The translations under genes and the position numbers were made by a program. Positions 11,942 through 22,365 of a stretch of DNA of 64,000 bases are shown here, one piece after another. The notes under the pieces are model-generated. The model made no database searches. It was not told where the DNA came from and saw only the letters and a program-made list of their open reading frames with translations. The first letter of the stretch is position 1, and every line of letters starts with the position of its first letter. Where the stretch lies: the NCBI RefSeq assembly GCF_018881835.1, contig NZ_JACVPO010000002.1:310001-374000 (forward strand), written 5' to 3'. This DNA is from Polynucleobacter hallstattensis (GTDB taxonomy: Bacteria > Pseudomonadota > Gammaproteobacteria > Burkholderiales > Burkholderiaceae).

Positions 11942-13095
11942 TTTGGACTGTACGCCGCTAGTTTTCCACCTTGAGACTGAACCAAGATGAGGCCGTTTAC
12001 CGCAATCGGTGCGGCTGTGATGGGACTACTGTCATGACGAATGCGTGCCAGCATTTCACCATTTGCTTGTGAGAGTGCATGCACATAACCTTGTGCATCA
12101 CCAAGGAGTAAGACCTTGCCAACTGCCATTGGCTCGCCGACATCTCTAAATGTCAGTTGCGTATTTTCCCAAAATTGTGAACCGTCCTTTACGGCAAAGG
12201 CGGTAACATGCGATTTCTCATTTGAGGAGAAAACCAAATCCGGACTTTGCGCTGTGCCGGTATAGCTTGAGTAATCTTTGAACCACAGCAAATTACCGGT
12301 ACGCGCTTGACCACAACCTATACGGCCCTGATAAGAGACTGCGCAAATGATTTCGCCTTCCATGCTCGGCTTAGCTGTCACATCATTAAGGCGCTCAATT
12401 TCAGAAAATCCCTTTGGAAATGAAACCGGGGTTTCCCAAACCAGACCGCCATTCGCAATCGCAATCATGCCAAAGCGACCACCAGAAAACCCAGTCACAA
12501 TCACTTCATTACCAATGGCGAGCATGCCGTAACCAACGCGCAATGACAGAGCGGATTGTTGGCGCTGATAATTCCACTTGCGCACACCGGTCTGAGCATC
12601 AAAACCGATAAAGCGATTATCCAAAGCTCGAATAATGACTATACCGCCAGCAACCACCGGCTCTGATAGGACCTCGCTGCCAACGCTCACATTCCAAATG
12701 GCCTTACCAGTATCGTCGTAGGCATAGACCGTTCCTTTGGTGGTGACTACTGCAGTAGTGCGACCGTCCGACCCAGGCCCAATCGATAGGCGATCTGGTA
12801 CAGATACTTCCCATACTTTTTGACCAGTGCGTAAATCAATCTTGGCGAGATTGCCGCGATGAGAGGCAGCATAAACGGCATCACCCGCCACTGCAGGATG
12901 AAAATTAAATGGCTCAGATGAACCTACGCTGGCTGTCCATACGGGAGCAAAGTCAAATTGATTGCTAACGGGAACTAACTCCGCAGGCTTGCGTACACGC
13001 GAGCCGCCTGAACAAGCTACTAGGGCTGCTACCACAGAGCCCAGTACTAAAGCTGTACTTGCTAGTTTTGCTACGCGTTTGCAATCCATCATCAC
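11938..13095 (-). CDS. bamB: outer membrane protein assembly factor BamB
   Basis: BamB is a lipoprotein of the BAM complex that inserts beta-barrel proteins. The 385-residue product has a lipoprotein signal with lipobox LVAC (Cys at about residue 28). PQQ-type beta-propeller repeats follow, such as [20 protein letters not shown] and [12 protein letters not shown] at the end. GTG 13095 sits 7 bases after a GGAGGAG ribosome-binding site, and ATG follows at once. It overlaps yfgM by 4 bases. Confidence 0.95.
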   Translation of the reverse strand: MMMDCKRVAKLASTALVLGSVVAALVACSGGSRVRKPAELVPVSNQFDFAPVWTASVGSSEPFNFHPAVAGDAVYAASHRGNLAKIDLRTGQKVWEVSVPDRLSIGPGSDGRTTAVVTTKGTVYAYDDTGKAIWNVSVGSEVLSEPVVAGGIVIIRALDNRFIGFDAQTGVRKWNYQRQQSALSLRVGYGMLAIGNEVIVTGFSGGRFGMIAIANGGLVWETPVSFPKGFSEIERLNDVTAKPSMEGEIICAVSYQGRIGCGQARTGNLLWFKDYSSYTGTAQSPDLVFSSNEKSHVTAFAVKDGSQFWENTQLTFRDVGEPMAVGKVLLLGDAQGYVHALSQANGEMLARIRHDSSPITAAPIAVNGLILVQSQGGKLAAYSPK

Positions 13096-13751
13096 TGAGC
13101 TACTCCTCCGACCGCATCCAATTTGACTTTCAAGAGACGACGCGCCTCTTCAGGGAATTCTTTTGAATCATTTAACTGCTTCCATGCAGCCTCATAGCTC
13201 TTGCGTGCTTCAGCCGTATTCTTTTGAGCTAGATACCAATCGCCGCGGCGCTCTGACCACAAGGCCTCGAAACCGGAGATAGGTTTTTCTTTCAGAATCG
13301 CATCTGCTTCTACAAAATCTTTTTCTGTACCAAGCTCAATTAATTGCGCTGTTAGGCGTAATTTAGCTAAGGCTAAATATCCCTGATCAGAGGCATTCTT
13401 GGTAGCCCAGCGCAAATAATCCATCGCCTTTGCCGAGTCGCCCGCATCTGATGCAATTTTTGCAGCCACTAAACTAGACATTGCAGCATAGGGCGTACTA
13501 GAGAACTGTTTTTGCAAATCATCCGCAGCACGTAAAGTTTGATCTTTATCGCCCTTGTTGATCGCGGTAACCATGGTCTCGTATAACTGGGATGCCGCTG
13601 TAGCCTGGCTAGTGAGCCACCATTGATATCCGTTATATCCTGCATAGGCAAATAAAGCAGCTGTCACCACGCCAGTGATCAGGTTGCGATACTTTAGCCA
13701 AAATGCTTTAAGTTGATCTAATTGTTCTTGTTCTTCTAGGTCTAAAGGCAT
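13092..13751 (-). CDS. yfgM: YfgM-type ancillary SecYEG translocon subunit (TPR protein)
   Basis: The 219 residues begin MPLDLEEQEQLDQLKAFW, with one membrane anchor (about residues 24-42, ITGVVTAALFAYAGYNGYQW). A periplasmic helical TPR region follows, including NTAEARKSYEAAW. In E. coli YfgM links SecYEG to periplasmic chaperones. The position between hisS and bamB is the conserved one. Confidence 0.92.
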   Translation of the reverse strand: MPLDLEEQEQLDQLKAFWLKYRNLITGVVTAALFAYAGYNGYQWWLTSQATAASQLYETMVTAINKGDKDQTLRAADDLQKQFSSTPYAAMSSLVAAKIASDAGDSAKAMDYLRWATKNASDQGYLALAKLRLTAQLIELGTEKDFVEADAILKEKPISGFEALWSERRGDWYLAQKNTAEARKSYEAAWKQLNDSKEFPEEARRLLKVKLDAVGGVAQ

Positions 13752-13798
13752 GTCAATCCAAGCAAGTAAATACAGTATTAATAATCAATCTCTTCATT

Positions 13799-15127
13799 CT
13801 ATTCGGTGGCACCAACGATGGCGTCAATTACCGCTTCTACAACGCTGTCTAGGGCTACCGCTTTCTGCTCACCAGTGCTACGTAAATCTTTCAGTTGAGC
13901 CTCATTCCGAGCCAATTCATCCGGTCCAATGATGACAGCATAGGCTGCCCCACTCGCATCCGCCTTCTTCATTTGTGACTTAAAGCTAGCAGCCTGGCCA
14001 TCAGGAGGGCAAAAGAGGATGGCATCAATACCCGCATTACGTAGGCGCTCAGCAATGATCATGGCGGAAGTTAAAGTCTCACCTCCTTGGTGAATAACAA
14101 AAGCATCGCATTGAGCCGGCGCTTCCGGTAAAGATCCAGAAACCTTCATAAGCTCCAAGACACGTTCCATGCCCATTGCCCAACCGCAGGCTGGAGCAGC
14201 TTTACCACCCATGCGCTCAATCAAAGGGTCATAGCGACCACCACCGGCAATCGTGCCTTGAGCTCCCAACTCTTCGGTAATCCACTCAAAAACAGTCAGG
14301 TTGTAATAATCTAAACCACGCACTAAACGGGGGTTGATCTTACAAGGAAAATTGTTTGCCTTGAGTAATGCTTGTACGGCATCAAAATGCTTGAGCGATT
14401 CTTCGCCCAAGAAATCCAATAACTTGGGTGCGCCTTCAATCAAATCTTGCATTGCTGGGTTCTTAGAATCCAAGATGCGTAATGGGTTCGTTAATAAACG
14501 ACGCTGTGAATCTTCATCGAGTTGATCTTTGCTTTTCTCGAAGTACGTTACCAAGGCAGCGCGATGCTCAGCACGCTCAGGAGCTTGCCCTAAGGAATTA
14601 ATCTCTAAACGCACACCCTTCAGTCCGAGCTCATCCCACAGGCGTTGACCCATCAAAATGATTTCGGCATCGATATCTGGGCCAGCAAAACCCATCGCTT
14701 CAATACCAAATTGATGGAACTGACGATAGCGGCCACGTTGTGGGCGCTCATGGCGGAACATCGGTCCGGTGTACCACAGACGCTTTGGTCCTTCGTACAG
14801 TAAATTGTTTTCAACCACGGAGCGAACTACAGCAGCAGTGCCCTCTGGACGCAATGTGAGCTGCTCACCATTCAGGCGGTCTTCAAAGGAATACATCTCT
14901 TTTTCAACAATGTCGGTTACTTCACCAATCCCGCGTTGAAATACTGCAGTCGCCTCGACAATCGGAGTGCGTAAGAATTCATAACCGTAGGCACGCGTGA
15001 GATCACGCAGAACATGTTCTAAATGTGTCCACTGCGCAGCATCTGCTGGCAAGAGATCATTCATGCCGCGTACGCCATTAATTTTCTGAATCTTTTGCGC
15101 TTTAGCTGGGTTTGCCTGTTCAGTCAT
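13799..15127 (-). CDS. hisS: histidine-tRNA ligase
   Basis: This class II synthetase charges tRNA-His. In 442 residues it has [16 protein letters not shown] at the N-terminus, motif 2 ([19 protein letters not shown]), the histidine-A motif [14 protein letters not shown], the [14 protein letters not shown] motif, and the C-terminal anticodon-binding domain missing from HisZ. It lies between ispG and yfgM in the usual order. Confidence 0.98.
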   Translation of the reverse strand: MTEQANPAKAQKIQKINGVRGMNDLLPADAAQWTHLEHVLRDLTRAYGYEFLRTPIVEATAVFQRGIGEVTDIVEKEMYSFEDRLNGEQLTLRPEGTAAVVRSVVENNLLYEGPKRLWYTGPMFRHERPQRGRYRQFHQFGIEAMGFAGPDIDAEIILMGQRLWDELGLKGVRLEINSLGQAPERAEHRAALVTYFEKSKDQLDEDSQRRLLTNPLRILDSKNPAMQDLIEGAPKLLDFLGEESLKHFDAVQALLKANNFPCKINPRLVRGLDYYNLTVFEWITEELGAQGTIAGGGRYDPLIERMGGKAAPACGWAMGMERVLELMKVSGSLPEAPAQCDAFVIHQGGETLTSAMIIAERLRNAGIDAILFCPPDGQAASFKSQMKKADASGAAYAVIIGPDELARNEAQLKDLRSTGEQKAVALDSVVEAVIDAIVGATE

Positions 15128-15206
15128 GATGTGCTTTGCTCAGTTTCTTTTTTATTATTGTTGTATGTTGTTGCTATAGTTTTGGCTTTGGTTTTTTGGC
15201 TTACTT

Positions 15207-16475
15207 TTACTTCGGAGCGTAATTTTTTTGAACGTACTCATCGACAATGACCTGAAACTCTTGAGCAATATTTTCGCCACGCAAAGTTTTGACTTTGATG
15301 CCATCCACGAATACCGGTGCAGCAGGAGTCTCGCCAGTACCCGGCAATGAGATACCAATATTGGCATGCTTACTCTCACCTGGGCCATTGACAATACAAC
15401 CCATCACAGCGACATTCATTGCCTCAACACCCGGATGGGTTTTTTTCCATACCGGCATTTGCTGACGCAGGTAGGACTGAATGTTGGCAGCCAATTCTTG
15501 AAAGGTGGTACTGGTTGTTCTGCCACAGCCCGGACAGGCAATCACCATGGGTGTGAAATTACGTAATCCCATGGTTTGCAAAATCTCTTGAGCCACAATG
15601 ATTTCATTCTCTCGTGGCGCACCTGGGTCAGGTGTTAAAGACACTCGAATGGTGTCGCCAATACCCTCTTGTAACAAGATACCTAATGCCGCAGTTGAAG
15701 AAACAATTCCTTTGCTTCCCATACCTGCCTCGGTTAACCCTAAGTGCAATGGGTAATCAGAGCGATTGGCGAGATCACGATATACCGCGACTAAGTCTTG
15801 TACGTTGCTAACTTTGCAAGACAAAATAATTTGATTTGGATTCATGCCAAACTCCACCGCTTTTTCAGCGGACTGCAAAGCTGACTGAATCAACGCTTCA
15901 ATCATGACTTCTTGCGCAGTCTTGGGAACTGGCAGCGCTGCATTAGCATCCATGATGCTAGCTAGCAAGTCTTGATCCAAGCTACCCCAGTTCACGCCAA
16001 TCCGAATCGGCTTATCGTATGTACAAGCTGCTTCAATCATTTGCGCAAATTGCGGATCACGTTTAGCACCCTTACCTACATTACCGGGATTGATTCGATA
16101 CTTCGATAAAGCCTTGGCACACTCGGGGTAGTCTTTTAATAGGGTATGACCGTTGTAGTGGAAGTCACCGATCAATGGCACTAAGACATCCATCTTGTCT
16201 AACTGCTCACGAATATAAGGAACTGCTGCAGCTGCAGCTGGCGTATCGACAGTAATGCGCACCATCTCTGAACCAGCACGAGCCAACTCTTTAATCTGTA
16301 TAGCAGTACCGACTGCATCAGCAGTATCGGTATTGGTCATCGATTGCACGCGCACTGGTGCATTGCCGCCAATCGTAATGATGTTGGTTTTCCAGGCAAC
16401 CGTTGCCTGACGTGTTTCCCGCTTTGGCGATGGACCTAATGGCAGCTTTGGAGGATTGTTAGAGGTATCACTCAT
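15207..16475 (-). CDS. ispG: 4-hydroxy-3-methylbut-2-enyl diphosphate synthase (flavodoxin)
   Basis: IspG is the [4Fe-4S] enzyme of the penultimate step of the non-mevalonate isoprenoid pathway. The TIM-barrel part starts at [14 protein letters not shown]. The C-terminal cluster ligands are visible in [17 protein letters not shown] and [17 protein letters not shown]. The 422-residue length fits the betaproteobacterial form. The gene is 19 bases downstream of rlmN. Confidence 0.97.
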   Translation of the reverse strand: MSDTSNNPPKLPLGPSPKRETRQATVAWKTNIITIGGNAPVRVQSMTNTDTADAVGTAIQIKELARAGSEMVRITVDTPAAAAAVPYIREQLDKMDVLVPLIGDFHYNGHTLLKDYPECAKALSKYRINPGNVGKGAKRDPQFAQMIEAACTYDKPIRIGVNWGSLDQDLLASIMDANAALPVPKTAQEVMIEALIQSALQSAEKAVEFGMNPNQIILSCKVSNVQDLVAVYRDLANRSDYPLHLGLTEAGMGSKGIVSSTAALGILLQEGIGDTIRVSLTPDPGAPRENEIIVAQEILQTMGLRNFTPMVIACPGCGRTTSTTFQELAANIQSYLRQQMPVWKKTHPGVEAMNVAVMGCIVNGPGESKHANIGISLPGTGETPAAPVFVDGIKVKTLRGENIAQEFQVIVDEYVQKNYAPK

Positions 16476-16494
16476 AGGACTCTTTTTTATGAAA

Positions 16495-17733
16495 TTAGTC
16501 GTCTAATCTTTTAAGCCATTGCACTGGGCGTTCAGCTTGGTACTCTGGCTCTTCTTCATCATCAAGACTATCAGCAGCATCATCTTGATCCAAATTAATC
16601 TGTTGGTCATGCACAGCACGCTCGCGCACTCTAGTGCGGTCAACCACATCACCAGCCAATTGACCACAAGCTGCAGCAATATCATCGCCACGGGTTTTTC
16701 GTACTGTGGCCACCATACCCGCGTCTAGCAAAATGCTGGCGAAGGCATGAACACGCTGCGCTGATGAGCGCTTTAATCCAGACTCTGGGAATGGATTAAA
16801 TGGAATCAAATTGATTTTGCACTTGATGTTAGCCAATAAACGCACTAGTTCTTTAGCCTGAATGTCCGAGTCATTGACGCCATCGAGCATGCAGTATTCA
16901 AAGGTTAAGAAGTCTCTTGGGGCAAAAGGTAGATACCGTTCGCACGCAGCAAGCAATTCTCTTAAGGGATATTTTTGATTAAGCGGAACGAGTTGATCGC
17001 GTAACTTATCGTTTGGTGCATGCAATGACACCGCCAATGCGACTGGGCAATCTTGTGCCAAGCGATCCATCATCGGTACTACGCCAGAGGTAGAGAGAGT
17101 CACACGACGGCGTGATAAACCATAGGCTCTGTCATCAAGCATTAAACGTAAAGCAGTCACCACGTTGTCATAGTTGAGTAATGGCTCACCCATACCCATC
17201 AGGACCACATTCGAAATCACACGACCTGTATGTTCCCATCCTGGAGTTGGGTATTTCTCAATACGGCACACTGCATTTGGATCTGTGCGGAGTAAATGCT
17301 CAGCAAACCAGAGTTGGCCAATGATCTCACCAGCGGTGAGATTACGGGAGAAGCCTTGATGCCCCGTTGAGCAAAAACGGCAATTGACTGCACAACCAGC
17401 CTGAGATGAAATACATAAGGTGCCCCGATCATCTTCAGGAATAAATACAGACTCGACAGCATTTCCAGCACCAACATCAAGCAACCACTTGCGTGTGCCA
17501 TCGGCTGCATGCTCATCTTTCATAATTGGAAGTGAGAGAACTTCCGCTTTATCGAGCAATGTCGCTCTAAAGCTTTTTGCTAGATCACTCATATCGTTAA
17601 TGTTGGACACACCCCGTTGATGTATCCACTGCATGAGTTGCTTCGCCCTGAAGGGCTTTTCATTTAACCCCGCGACATACGCTGCCATTTGGTCAGCGTC
17701 AAAATCTAAGAGATTTACGCGCGGGGAGGTCAA
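16495..17733 (-). CDS. rlmN: 23S rRNA / tRNA adenine-C2 methyltransferase RlmN
   Basis: RlmN is a radical-SAM enzyme methylating A2503 of 23S rRNA and A37 of some tRNAs. The CxxxCxxC motif is in [11 protein letters not shown]. The family segments [20 protein letters not shown] and FNPFPES are intact. The C-terminal catalytic-Cys segment [16 protein letters not shown] is followed by an acidic tail of about 45 residues. The frame opens with TTG at 17733; no in-frame ATG fits, so a TTG start is likely but without a clear ribosome-binding site. Confidence 0.95.
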   Translation of the reverse strand: MTSPRVNLLDFDADQMAAYVAGLNEKPFRAKQLMQWIHQRGVSNINDMSDLAKSFRATLLDKAEVLSLPIMKDEHAADGTRKWLLDVGAGNAVESVFIPEDDRGTLCISSQAGCAVNCRFCSTGHQGFSRNLTAGEIIGQLWFAEHLLRTDPNAVCRIEKYPTPGWEHTGRVISNVVLMGMGEPLLNYDNVVTALRLMLDDRAYGLSRRRVTLSTSGVVPMMDRLAQDCPVALAVSLHAPNDKLRDQLVPLNQKYPLRELLAACERYLPFAPRDFLTFEYCMLDGVNDSDIQAKELVRLLANIKCKINLIPFNPFPESGLKRSSAQRVHAFASILLDAGMVATVRKTRGDDIAAACGQLAGDVVDRTRVRERAVHDQQINLDQDDAADSLDDEEEPEYQAERPVQWLKRLDD

Positions 17734-17779
17734 TGCGACTACTTATGTATTAAATAGCTTATTTGTTAGCAATCGTGAA

Positions 17780-18205
17780 TTAACGATTGAAAACATTCAT
17801 GCCAGCGAAGAAGAATGCAACTTCGACAGCAGCAGTTTCAGGAGCATCAGAGCCGTGAACCGCGTTTGCGTCGATGCTGTCAGCAAAATCAGCACGGATA
17901 GTGCCTTTATCTGCCTTCTTAGGATCGGTAGCGCCCATCAAGTCACGGTTCTTAGCAATGGCGCCTTCGCCTTCCAATACCTGAATCATTACAGGACCAG
18001 AAATCATGAAGCTCACCAAATCTTTAAAGAAAGGGCGTGCAGAATGAACAGCGTAGAACTGCTCAGCTTCAGCTTGGGATAAATGCGCCATTCTGGACGC
18101 AACAATCTTCAAACCAGCTGACTCGAAACGGTCATAGATCTTGCCGATCACGTTTTTTGCTACTGCGTCAGGTTTGATAATAGAAAGGGTGCGTTCGATA
18201 GCCAT
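17780..18205 (-). CDS. ndk: nucleoside-diphosphate kinase
   Basis: Ndk balances nucleoside triphosphate pools through a phospho-histidine intermediate. The 141-residue protein starts [18 protein letters not shown] at ATG 18205, preceded by TTGGAG. It contains [16 protein letters not shown] and the active-site [15 protein letters not shown]. It is the first gene of the minus-strand block. Confidence 0.98.
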   Translation of the reverse strand: MAIERTLSIIKPDAVAKNVIGKIYDRFESAGLKIVASRMAHLSQAEAEQFYAVHSARPFFKDLVSFMISGPVMIQVLEGEGAIAKNRDLMGATDPKKADKGTIRADFADSIDANAVHGSDAPETAAVEVAFFFAGMNVFNR

Positions 18206-18417
18206 GTAAAACTCCAATAGTGATTTCAAAGATTTTGCCAAATTGGCGCGAAATTAGGTCCAGAGAGAACTTCTCCCCCGCTTCCTACAACGCGCCAGGA
18301 TTTCGGCGACCCCCAAATTATACATCGGCTGACCGTATTTACCCTGATCTGAGCGTGGCTAAGCCCTTGAATTTACAGGGCATAACCCTTCAATTTGTAG
18401 TTCTTTTCATGGGGGAC

Positions 18418-18444
18418 TTGAAATTACCCTATTTTGTCTATACT
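18418..18444 (+). promoter_or_regulatory. candidate sigma-70 promoter of the Bax-inhibitor-like gene
   Basis: TTGAAA (18418-18423) and TATACT (18439-18444) are separated by 15 bases, slightly short of the 16-18 optimum. The transcript would start about 50 bases before the ATG at 18500. The rest of the 294-base gap to ndk shows no gene. Confidence 0.4.
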
Positions 18445-18499
18445 TACTGTCAACAGTCCCTTGTGGACTTATGTTTTTACTTTGAAAAAAGGAGTCAAT

Positions 18500-19201
18500 A
18501 TGAGCGATCTAAACTCTTACGGCTTTGGGCAAACTGGCTCGATTAGCACCCCTCAAGTACGCAACCGCGTACTGCGCAACACTTACGCCCTTTTGGCGCT
18601 TTCGATGGTTCCTACTGTCATTGGCGCATGGCTCGGCGTTGCTTTTGGGCTTAACTTCATGGCGGGTAGTCCTTTTCTAGGCTTCATCGTCTTTATGGCA
18701 ATCGCTTTTGGCTTCTTCTGGGCGATTGAGAAAAACAAAGACACTGGTGCTGGTGTCCTGTTGCTGTTGGGTTTCACCTTCTTTATGGGCATCATGATGT
18801 CCGGCTTAGTGGGCTACACCCTGAATAGCTACAGCAATGGCGCTACCTTGATCATGTTGGCCTTTGGTGGCACTGCGGCAATTTTTGCTGTGATGGCATC
18901 CATTGCTACTGTGAGCAAGAGCGACTTCTCAGGCATGGGTAAGTGGTTGATGGTAGGTGTACTGCTCTTGATCGTGGCTTCATTGGCCAACATCTGGTTG
19001 CAACTACCTGCTTTGATGCTCACTGTGATGGTTCTCGCAATTGCGATCTTCTCAGCGTTCATCTTGGTTGACGTACAGCGCATCATCAACGGTGGTGAGA
19101 CCAACTACGTCATGGCTACTTTAGCTATTTACTTGGATGTCTATAACGTCTTCACCAACTTGCTCGCACTCTTGGGCATTATGGGTGGCAATAAAGACTA
19201 A
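18500..19201 (+). CDS. Bax inhibitor-1 / YccA family membrane protein
   Basis: The 233-residue product starts at ATG 18500 with an AAAAAGGAG ribosome-binding site. After a soluble N-terminus (MSDLNSYGFGQTGSIST) there are seven hydrophobic segments. The C-terminal family signature LVDVQRIINGGETNYVMATLAIYLDVYNVF is present (its core is positions about 190-219). Family members are ion-leak or calcium-leak type proteins, and YccA also inhibits FtsH in E. coli; the FtsH regulators hflKC lie in the same region of the genome. A terminator follows at once. Confidence 0.92.
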   Translation: MSDLNSYGFGQTGSISTPQVRNRVLRNTYALLALSMVPTVIGAWLGVAFGLNFMAGSPFLGFIVFMAIAFGFFWAIEKNKDTGAGVLLLLGFTFFMGIMMSGLVGYTLNSYSNGATLIMLAFGGTAAIFAVMASIATVSKSDFSGMGKWLMVGVLLLIVASLANIWLQLPALMLTVMVLAIAIFSAFILVDVQRIINGGETNYVMATLAIYLDVYNVFTNLLALLGIMGGNKD

Positions 19202-19222
19202 GAATTAGTTCAGCTTCAATAG

Positions 19223-19247
19223 AAAAGGCACCTGCGGGTGCCTTTTT
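19223..19247 (+). terminator. Rho-independent terminator
   Basis: A 10-bp perfect stem (AAAAGGCACC / GGTGCCTTTT) with a TGCG loop and T tract lies 22 bases after the stop codon of the Bax-inhibitor-like gene. Confidence 0.9.
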
Positions 19248-19390
19248 CTTTGCCCCAACTTTTTACCCTAATTACTTATGCTAGATTCTCGCGCAATCAA
19301 AGACTGCTGCGGGTTTGCTAGCTCTCCTAGTTACGTGATTAATTTTGCCTAAAGCCCTAGGGGTTTGATAGCGCTCATTTCCAAAAAACC

Positions 19391-19418
19391 TTGCAATTAG
19401 TATTCGATCGATTACAAT
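19391..19418 (+). promoter_or_regulatory. promoter of the higBA toxin-antitoxin pair with a central palindrome
   Basis: TTGCAA (19391-19396) and TACAAT (19413-19418) are 16 bases apart. The 8-base palindrome TCGATCGA (19404-19411) lies in the spacer, a plausible operator for antitoxin autoregulation. Transcription would start at about 19425-19426, that is, at the toxin ATG. Confidence 0.55.
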
Positions 19419-19425
19419 AAATGAT

Positions 19426-19725
19426 ATGTACACGGTTAAAGAAACACCAGAATTCCAAGATTGGCTTGATAGCATTCGTGATCTCAAGACAAGAATCCGA
19501 CTAGCCAAACGCCTAGTAAAAGTACGGAACGGTACCATGGGGGATATAGAGCCGGTAGGTGATGGAATAAGTGAAATGCGTGAGCATTTTGGCCCAGGAT
19601 GGCGAATGTATTACATAAAGCAGGGAAAAGTCATTATTGTGATGTTAGGTGGCGGAGATAAATCAAGCCAAACAGCAGATATTAAGGCAGTCAAGAAAAT
19701 GCTAAAAACGTTGGAGGAATCATGA
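19426..19725 (+). CDS. higB: RelE/HigB-type toxin (addiction module killer protein)
   Basis: The 99-residue basic protein starts MYTVKETPEFQDWLDSIRD and has the RelE-fold features of the HigB-like addiction-module killer family. These are LAKRLVKVRNGTMGDIEPVG, GISEMREHFGPGWRMYYI and the C-terminal LLGGGDKSSQTADI-like segment (here MLGGGDKSSQTADIKAVKKM). Such toxins cut mRNA on the ribosome. The gene overlaps its antitoxin by 4 bases with the toxin first, the order usual for this family. There is no ribosome-binding site before the ATG. Confidence 0.9.
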   Translation: MYTVKETPEFQDWLDSIRDLKTRIRLAKRLVKVRNGTMGDIEPVGDGISEMREHFGPGWRMYYIKQGKVIIVMLGGGDKSSQTADIKAVKKMLKTLEES

Positions 19726-20036
19726 AAGCCGTTAAAGAGATAAAGAAAACCAAGATCGATGAACTGCCTAACTTTGATATGGCGCGCTATTTAAATAGTG
19801 ATAAAGCGATAACGGAATACCTGAACCAGGTGCTTGAAGAAGGTGATGATGCATTATTAGCGGAGGCTCTTGGTGATATTGCCAGAGCCAAAGGTATGGC
19901 CCAAATTGCCCAAACCACAGGCATTACCCGTGAGGCACTTTATAAGGCGCTAAGACCAAATGCTAAGCCCCGTTTTGATACCATTAACAAGGTTATTGGG
20001 GCTTTAGGCATCAAATTAGTTGCACAAAGAATTTAA
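19722..20036 (+). CDS. higA: HigA-type antitoxin (addiction module antidote protein)
   Basis: The 104-residue product has a helix-turn-helix region, GMAQIAQTTGITREALYKAL. It ends with the family-typical PRFDTINKVIGALGIKLVA. The N-terminal half (FDMARYLNSDKAITEYLNQV) is the typical toxin-binding part. It neutralises the upstream toxin and probably represses the promoter at 19391. The start overlaps the toxin stop by 4 bases and has GGAGG just before it. Confidence 0.9.
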   Translation: MKAVKEIKKTKIDELPNFDMARYLNSDKAITEYLNQVLEEGDDALLAEALGDIARAKGMAQIAQTTGITREALYKALRPNAKPRFDTINKVIGALGIKLVAQRI

Positions 20037-20086
20037 ATTTCTCTGGCCGTCCCTTTTCCTCAACCCCTCTTTCCACCTTCGTATCC

Positions 20087-21520
20087 TTAATCACTAGCAA
20101 GATCAAATACCGCCATAGATTCCACATGGGAGGTATGGGGGAACATATTGACGATACCCGCACTCTTGAGGGTGTAGCCTGCTTGATGGCACAGAATATC
20201 TGTATCTCTAGCAAGGGTTTTGGGATTACAGGAAACATAGACAATACGTTGCGGCGGCAGGTCACTGCCCTGCTCATGCAATTGGGCTAGGGCTTGGCAT
20301 ATCTCCATGGCACCTTCGCGCGGCGGATCCATTAACCAGCGTTCAGCCTTACTCCATGAGGCAATTGTTTCTGTCGTCACTTCAAACAAATTACTTTGCA
20401 TAAAGCCCACTTTGTCTGCGAGCAGATTGTGCTCCGCATTGGCTTTCGCTCTGGTTGTTAGGGTTTCTAGGCCTTCAATACCTAAGACGGCATTTGCTCG
20501 TCTTGCCAGCGGCAAGGTGAAATTGCCAATGCCGCAAAATAAGTCGAGCACACGATCACTTGTCTGAACATCCAAGAGGCGAATCGCTCTACTGACCAAT
20601 GCACGATTCATCATGTGATTGACTTGCGTGAAATCCGCCGGTTTGAAGGGCATCTCGATTTCAAATTCAGGCAGGCGATAACACAGCTTGCCAGTAAGCG
20701 GATAGAACGGTGCGACAGTTTCTATGCCTTTGGGTTGCAGCCAAATCCAAACTTCATGCTCATCAGCAAAGGCTCTGAGTAATTGCTCATCTGCAGGCGT
20801 TAGTGGCAGGAGATTTCTGAATACCAAGGCAGTGACGGGCTTTGCTTTTTTTGGATCGTCTGAATTGGGATCCTCGGGCTCACCTATAGCGATTTCGATT
20901 TGGGGCATGCGATCCACAATGGATAAACCATTGACCAACTGACGCATTGCTGGCAACAAATCGGAAACATGCTTTGGCAAAATCTCGCAAGCAGTCATAT
21001 CAGCGACATAGCCACTCTTGCCTTCATGAAAGCCAATCAGCACGGTACCTTTTTTAATCGAGCGATTGACGGCACTTAAGCGCGCGCGATGGCGATATTC
21101 CCATGCGGGGCCACCCATCGGTCGAAGAATTTCTTCAGGAGCTACTTTGGCGATATGCTTTAAGTCATCTTCCAGCACGCGCTGCTTCATTGCCACCTGC
21201 GCCCGAATATCCAAGTGCTGCATAGTGCAACCGCCACACACTCTAAACGCTTTGCACTTTGGCTCCGCTCTAAATACGGCAGGTTTGAGAATATCGAGAA
21301 CTTTAGCTTTACTGAAGCGGGCTTTGTCACGCGTAATGACATAAGTCACTAGCTCAGTTGGCAAAGCGCCTTGAATAAAGATGACTTTGCCACTTTGACC
21401 TTGGGCGGCCTCCTCTTCATTGGGCGCCAAGCGTGCAATCCCTTGCGCATCTAGATCAAGAGAATCAACTCGTACTGGCTCAGTCACAATAATGTGAACT
21501 GGCTTTTCTCCTCTACGCAT
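20087..21520 (-). CDS. rlmD: 23S rRNA (uracil-1939-C5)-methyltransferase RlmD
   Basis: The 477-residue SAM-dependent methyltransferase has an N-terminal TRAM domain (VDSLDLDAQGIARL). Iron-sulfur ligands are in CKAFRVCGGC. The SAM-binding part is VLDLFCGIGNFTLPLA and the catalytic segment is VYVSCNPKTLARD, with the methyl-accepting Cys. The start overlaps the upstream exonuclease stop by 8 bases. Confidence 0.95.
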   Translation of the reverse strand: MRRGEKPVHIIVTEPVRVDSLDLDAQGIARLAPNEEEAAQGQSGKVIFIQGALPTELVTYVITRDKARFSKAKVLDILKPAVFRAEPKCKAFRVCGGCTMQHLDIRAQVAMKQRVLEDDLKHIAKVAPEEILRPMGGPAWEYRHRARLSAVNRSIKKGTVLIGFHEGKSGYVADMTACEILPKHVSDLLPAMRQLVNGLSIVDRMPQIEIAIGEPEDPNSDDPKKAKPVTALVFRNLLPLTPADEQLLRAFADEHEVWIWLQPKGIETVAPFYPLTGKLCYRLPEFEIEMPFKPADFTQVNHMMNRALVSRAIRLLDVQTSDRVLDLFCGIGNFTLPLARRANAVLGIEGLETLTTRAKANAEHNLLADKVGFMQSNLFEVTTETIASWSKAERWLMDPPREGAMEICQALAQLHEQGSDLPPQRIVYVSCNPKTLARDTDILCHQAGYTLKSAGIVNMFPHTSHVESMAVFDLASD

Positions 21521-22334
21521 CCGGAGTAAAGCCTAAGAGATATTCTTGCCACTGCTCGCCATGTGGCTCTTTAGACTCTTTCTCTAAATAGACTTTAACG
21601 AAAGTAATTTCTTCTTTGTATTCTTCTAATGAGAAACCACCACGCAGTAACTGAAAGCGGCAATACATCAGATAGGTATTGACCACATCGGTTTCGCAAT
21701 AGCGACGAATCTCATCAATTCTGCCCTCTTGATACGCAGGCCATACTTGGCTACCATCCATTCCCATCTTGCCCGGGAAACCACAGAGTTTTGCTAAGCC
21801 ATCCAAAGGTGCATTAGCGCGACCATTGAATTTCGCCAAGAGATCCATCAGATCTAGATGGCGCATGTGATAACGACTAATGTAGTTGTTCCACTTAAAT
21901 TCACGGCTATCATTTTCTTGGCTCTCGCCCATCTCCCAATAGCGCGGTGCTTGAACGTGATTTGCTAATGCGCGGTAGTGCAGCACTGGCAGATCAAAAC
22001 CGCTACCGTTCCATGAGACCAACTGGGGAGTGTACTTTTCAACCAGCTCAAAGAAGGTCTGGATTAACACCTTCTCATCATCTTGCACACTGCCTAGCGT
22101 GCCCACCTTAATTTGAGGTGAGCCATCTTTGCTGGTTCTACGAATGACACAAGAGATAGCACAGATCCGTTGCAAATACAGCGGGAGAAATTCGCTACCC
22201 GTTTTCTCGGCTCGCTCAGCCATGGCTTTAGTAGCCACTTCACTATCTGACAGCGTGTCCGGATAGTCATTGAGACGACGCAGTCCTACCACATCGGGAA
22301 TAGTTTCAATATCAAAGACGAGAACGGTTGCCAT
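21513..22334 (-). CDS. predicted 3'-5' exonuclease of the PolB exonuclease family
   Basis: The 273-residue protein starts MATVLVFDIETIPDV, containing the DxE exonuclease I motif. It continues with VSWNGSGFDLPVLHYRAL (Exo II) and CETDVVNTYLMYCRF (Exo III region). It matches the stand-alone family of 3'-5' exonucleases related to the exonuclease domain of PolB. ATG 22334 is preferred over a TTG two codons upstream. The gene fills the place between nlpD and rlmD. Confidence 0.88.
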   Translation of the reverse strand: MATVLVFDIETIPDVVGLRRLNDYPDTLSDSEVATKAMAERAEKTGSEFLPLYLQRICAISCVIRRTSKDGSPQIKVGTLGSVQDDEKVLIQTFFELVEKYTPQLVSWNGSGFDLPVLHYRALANHVQAPRYWEMGESQENDSREFKWNNYISRYHMRHLDLMDLLAKFNGRANAPLDGLAKLCGFPGKMGMDGSQVWPAYQEGRIDEIRRYCETDVVNTYLMYCRFQLLRGGFSLEEYKEEITFVKVYLEKESKEPHGEQWQEYLLGFTPDA

Positions 22335-22365
22335 ACTCAAATTGCTAACAATGGATTGAAGGCAA

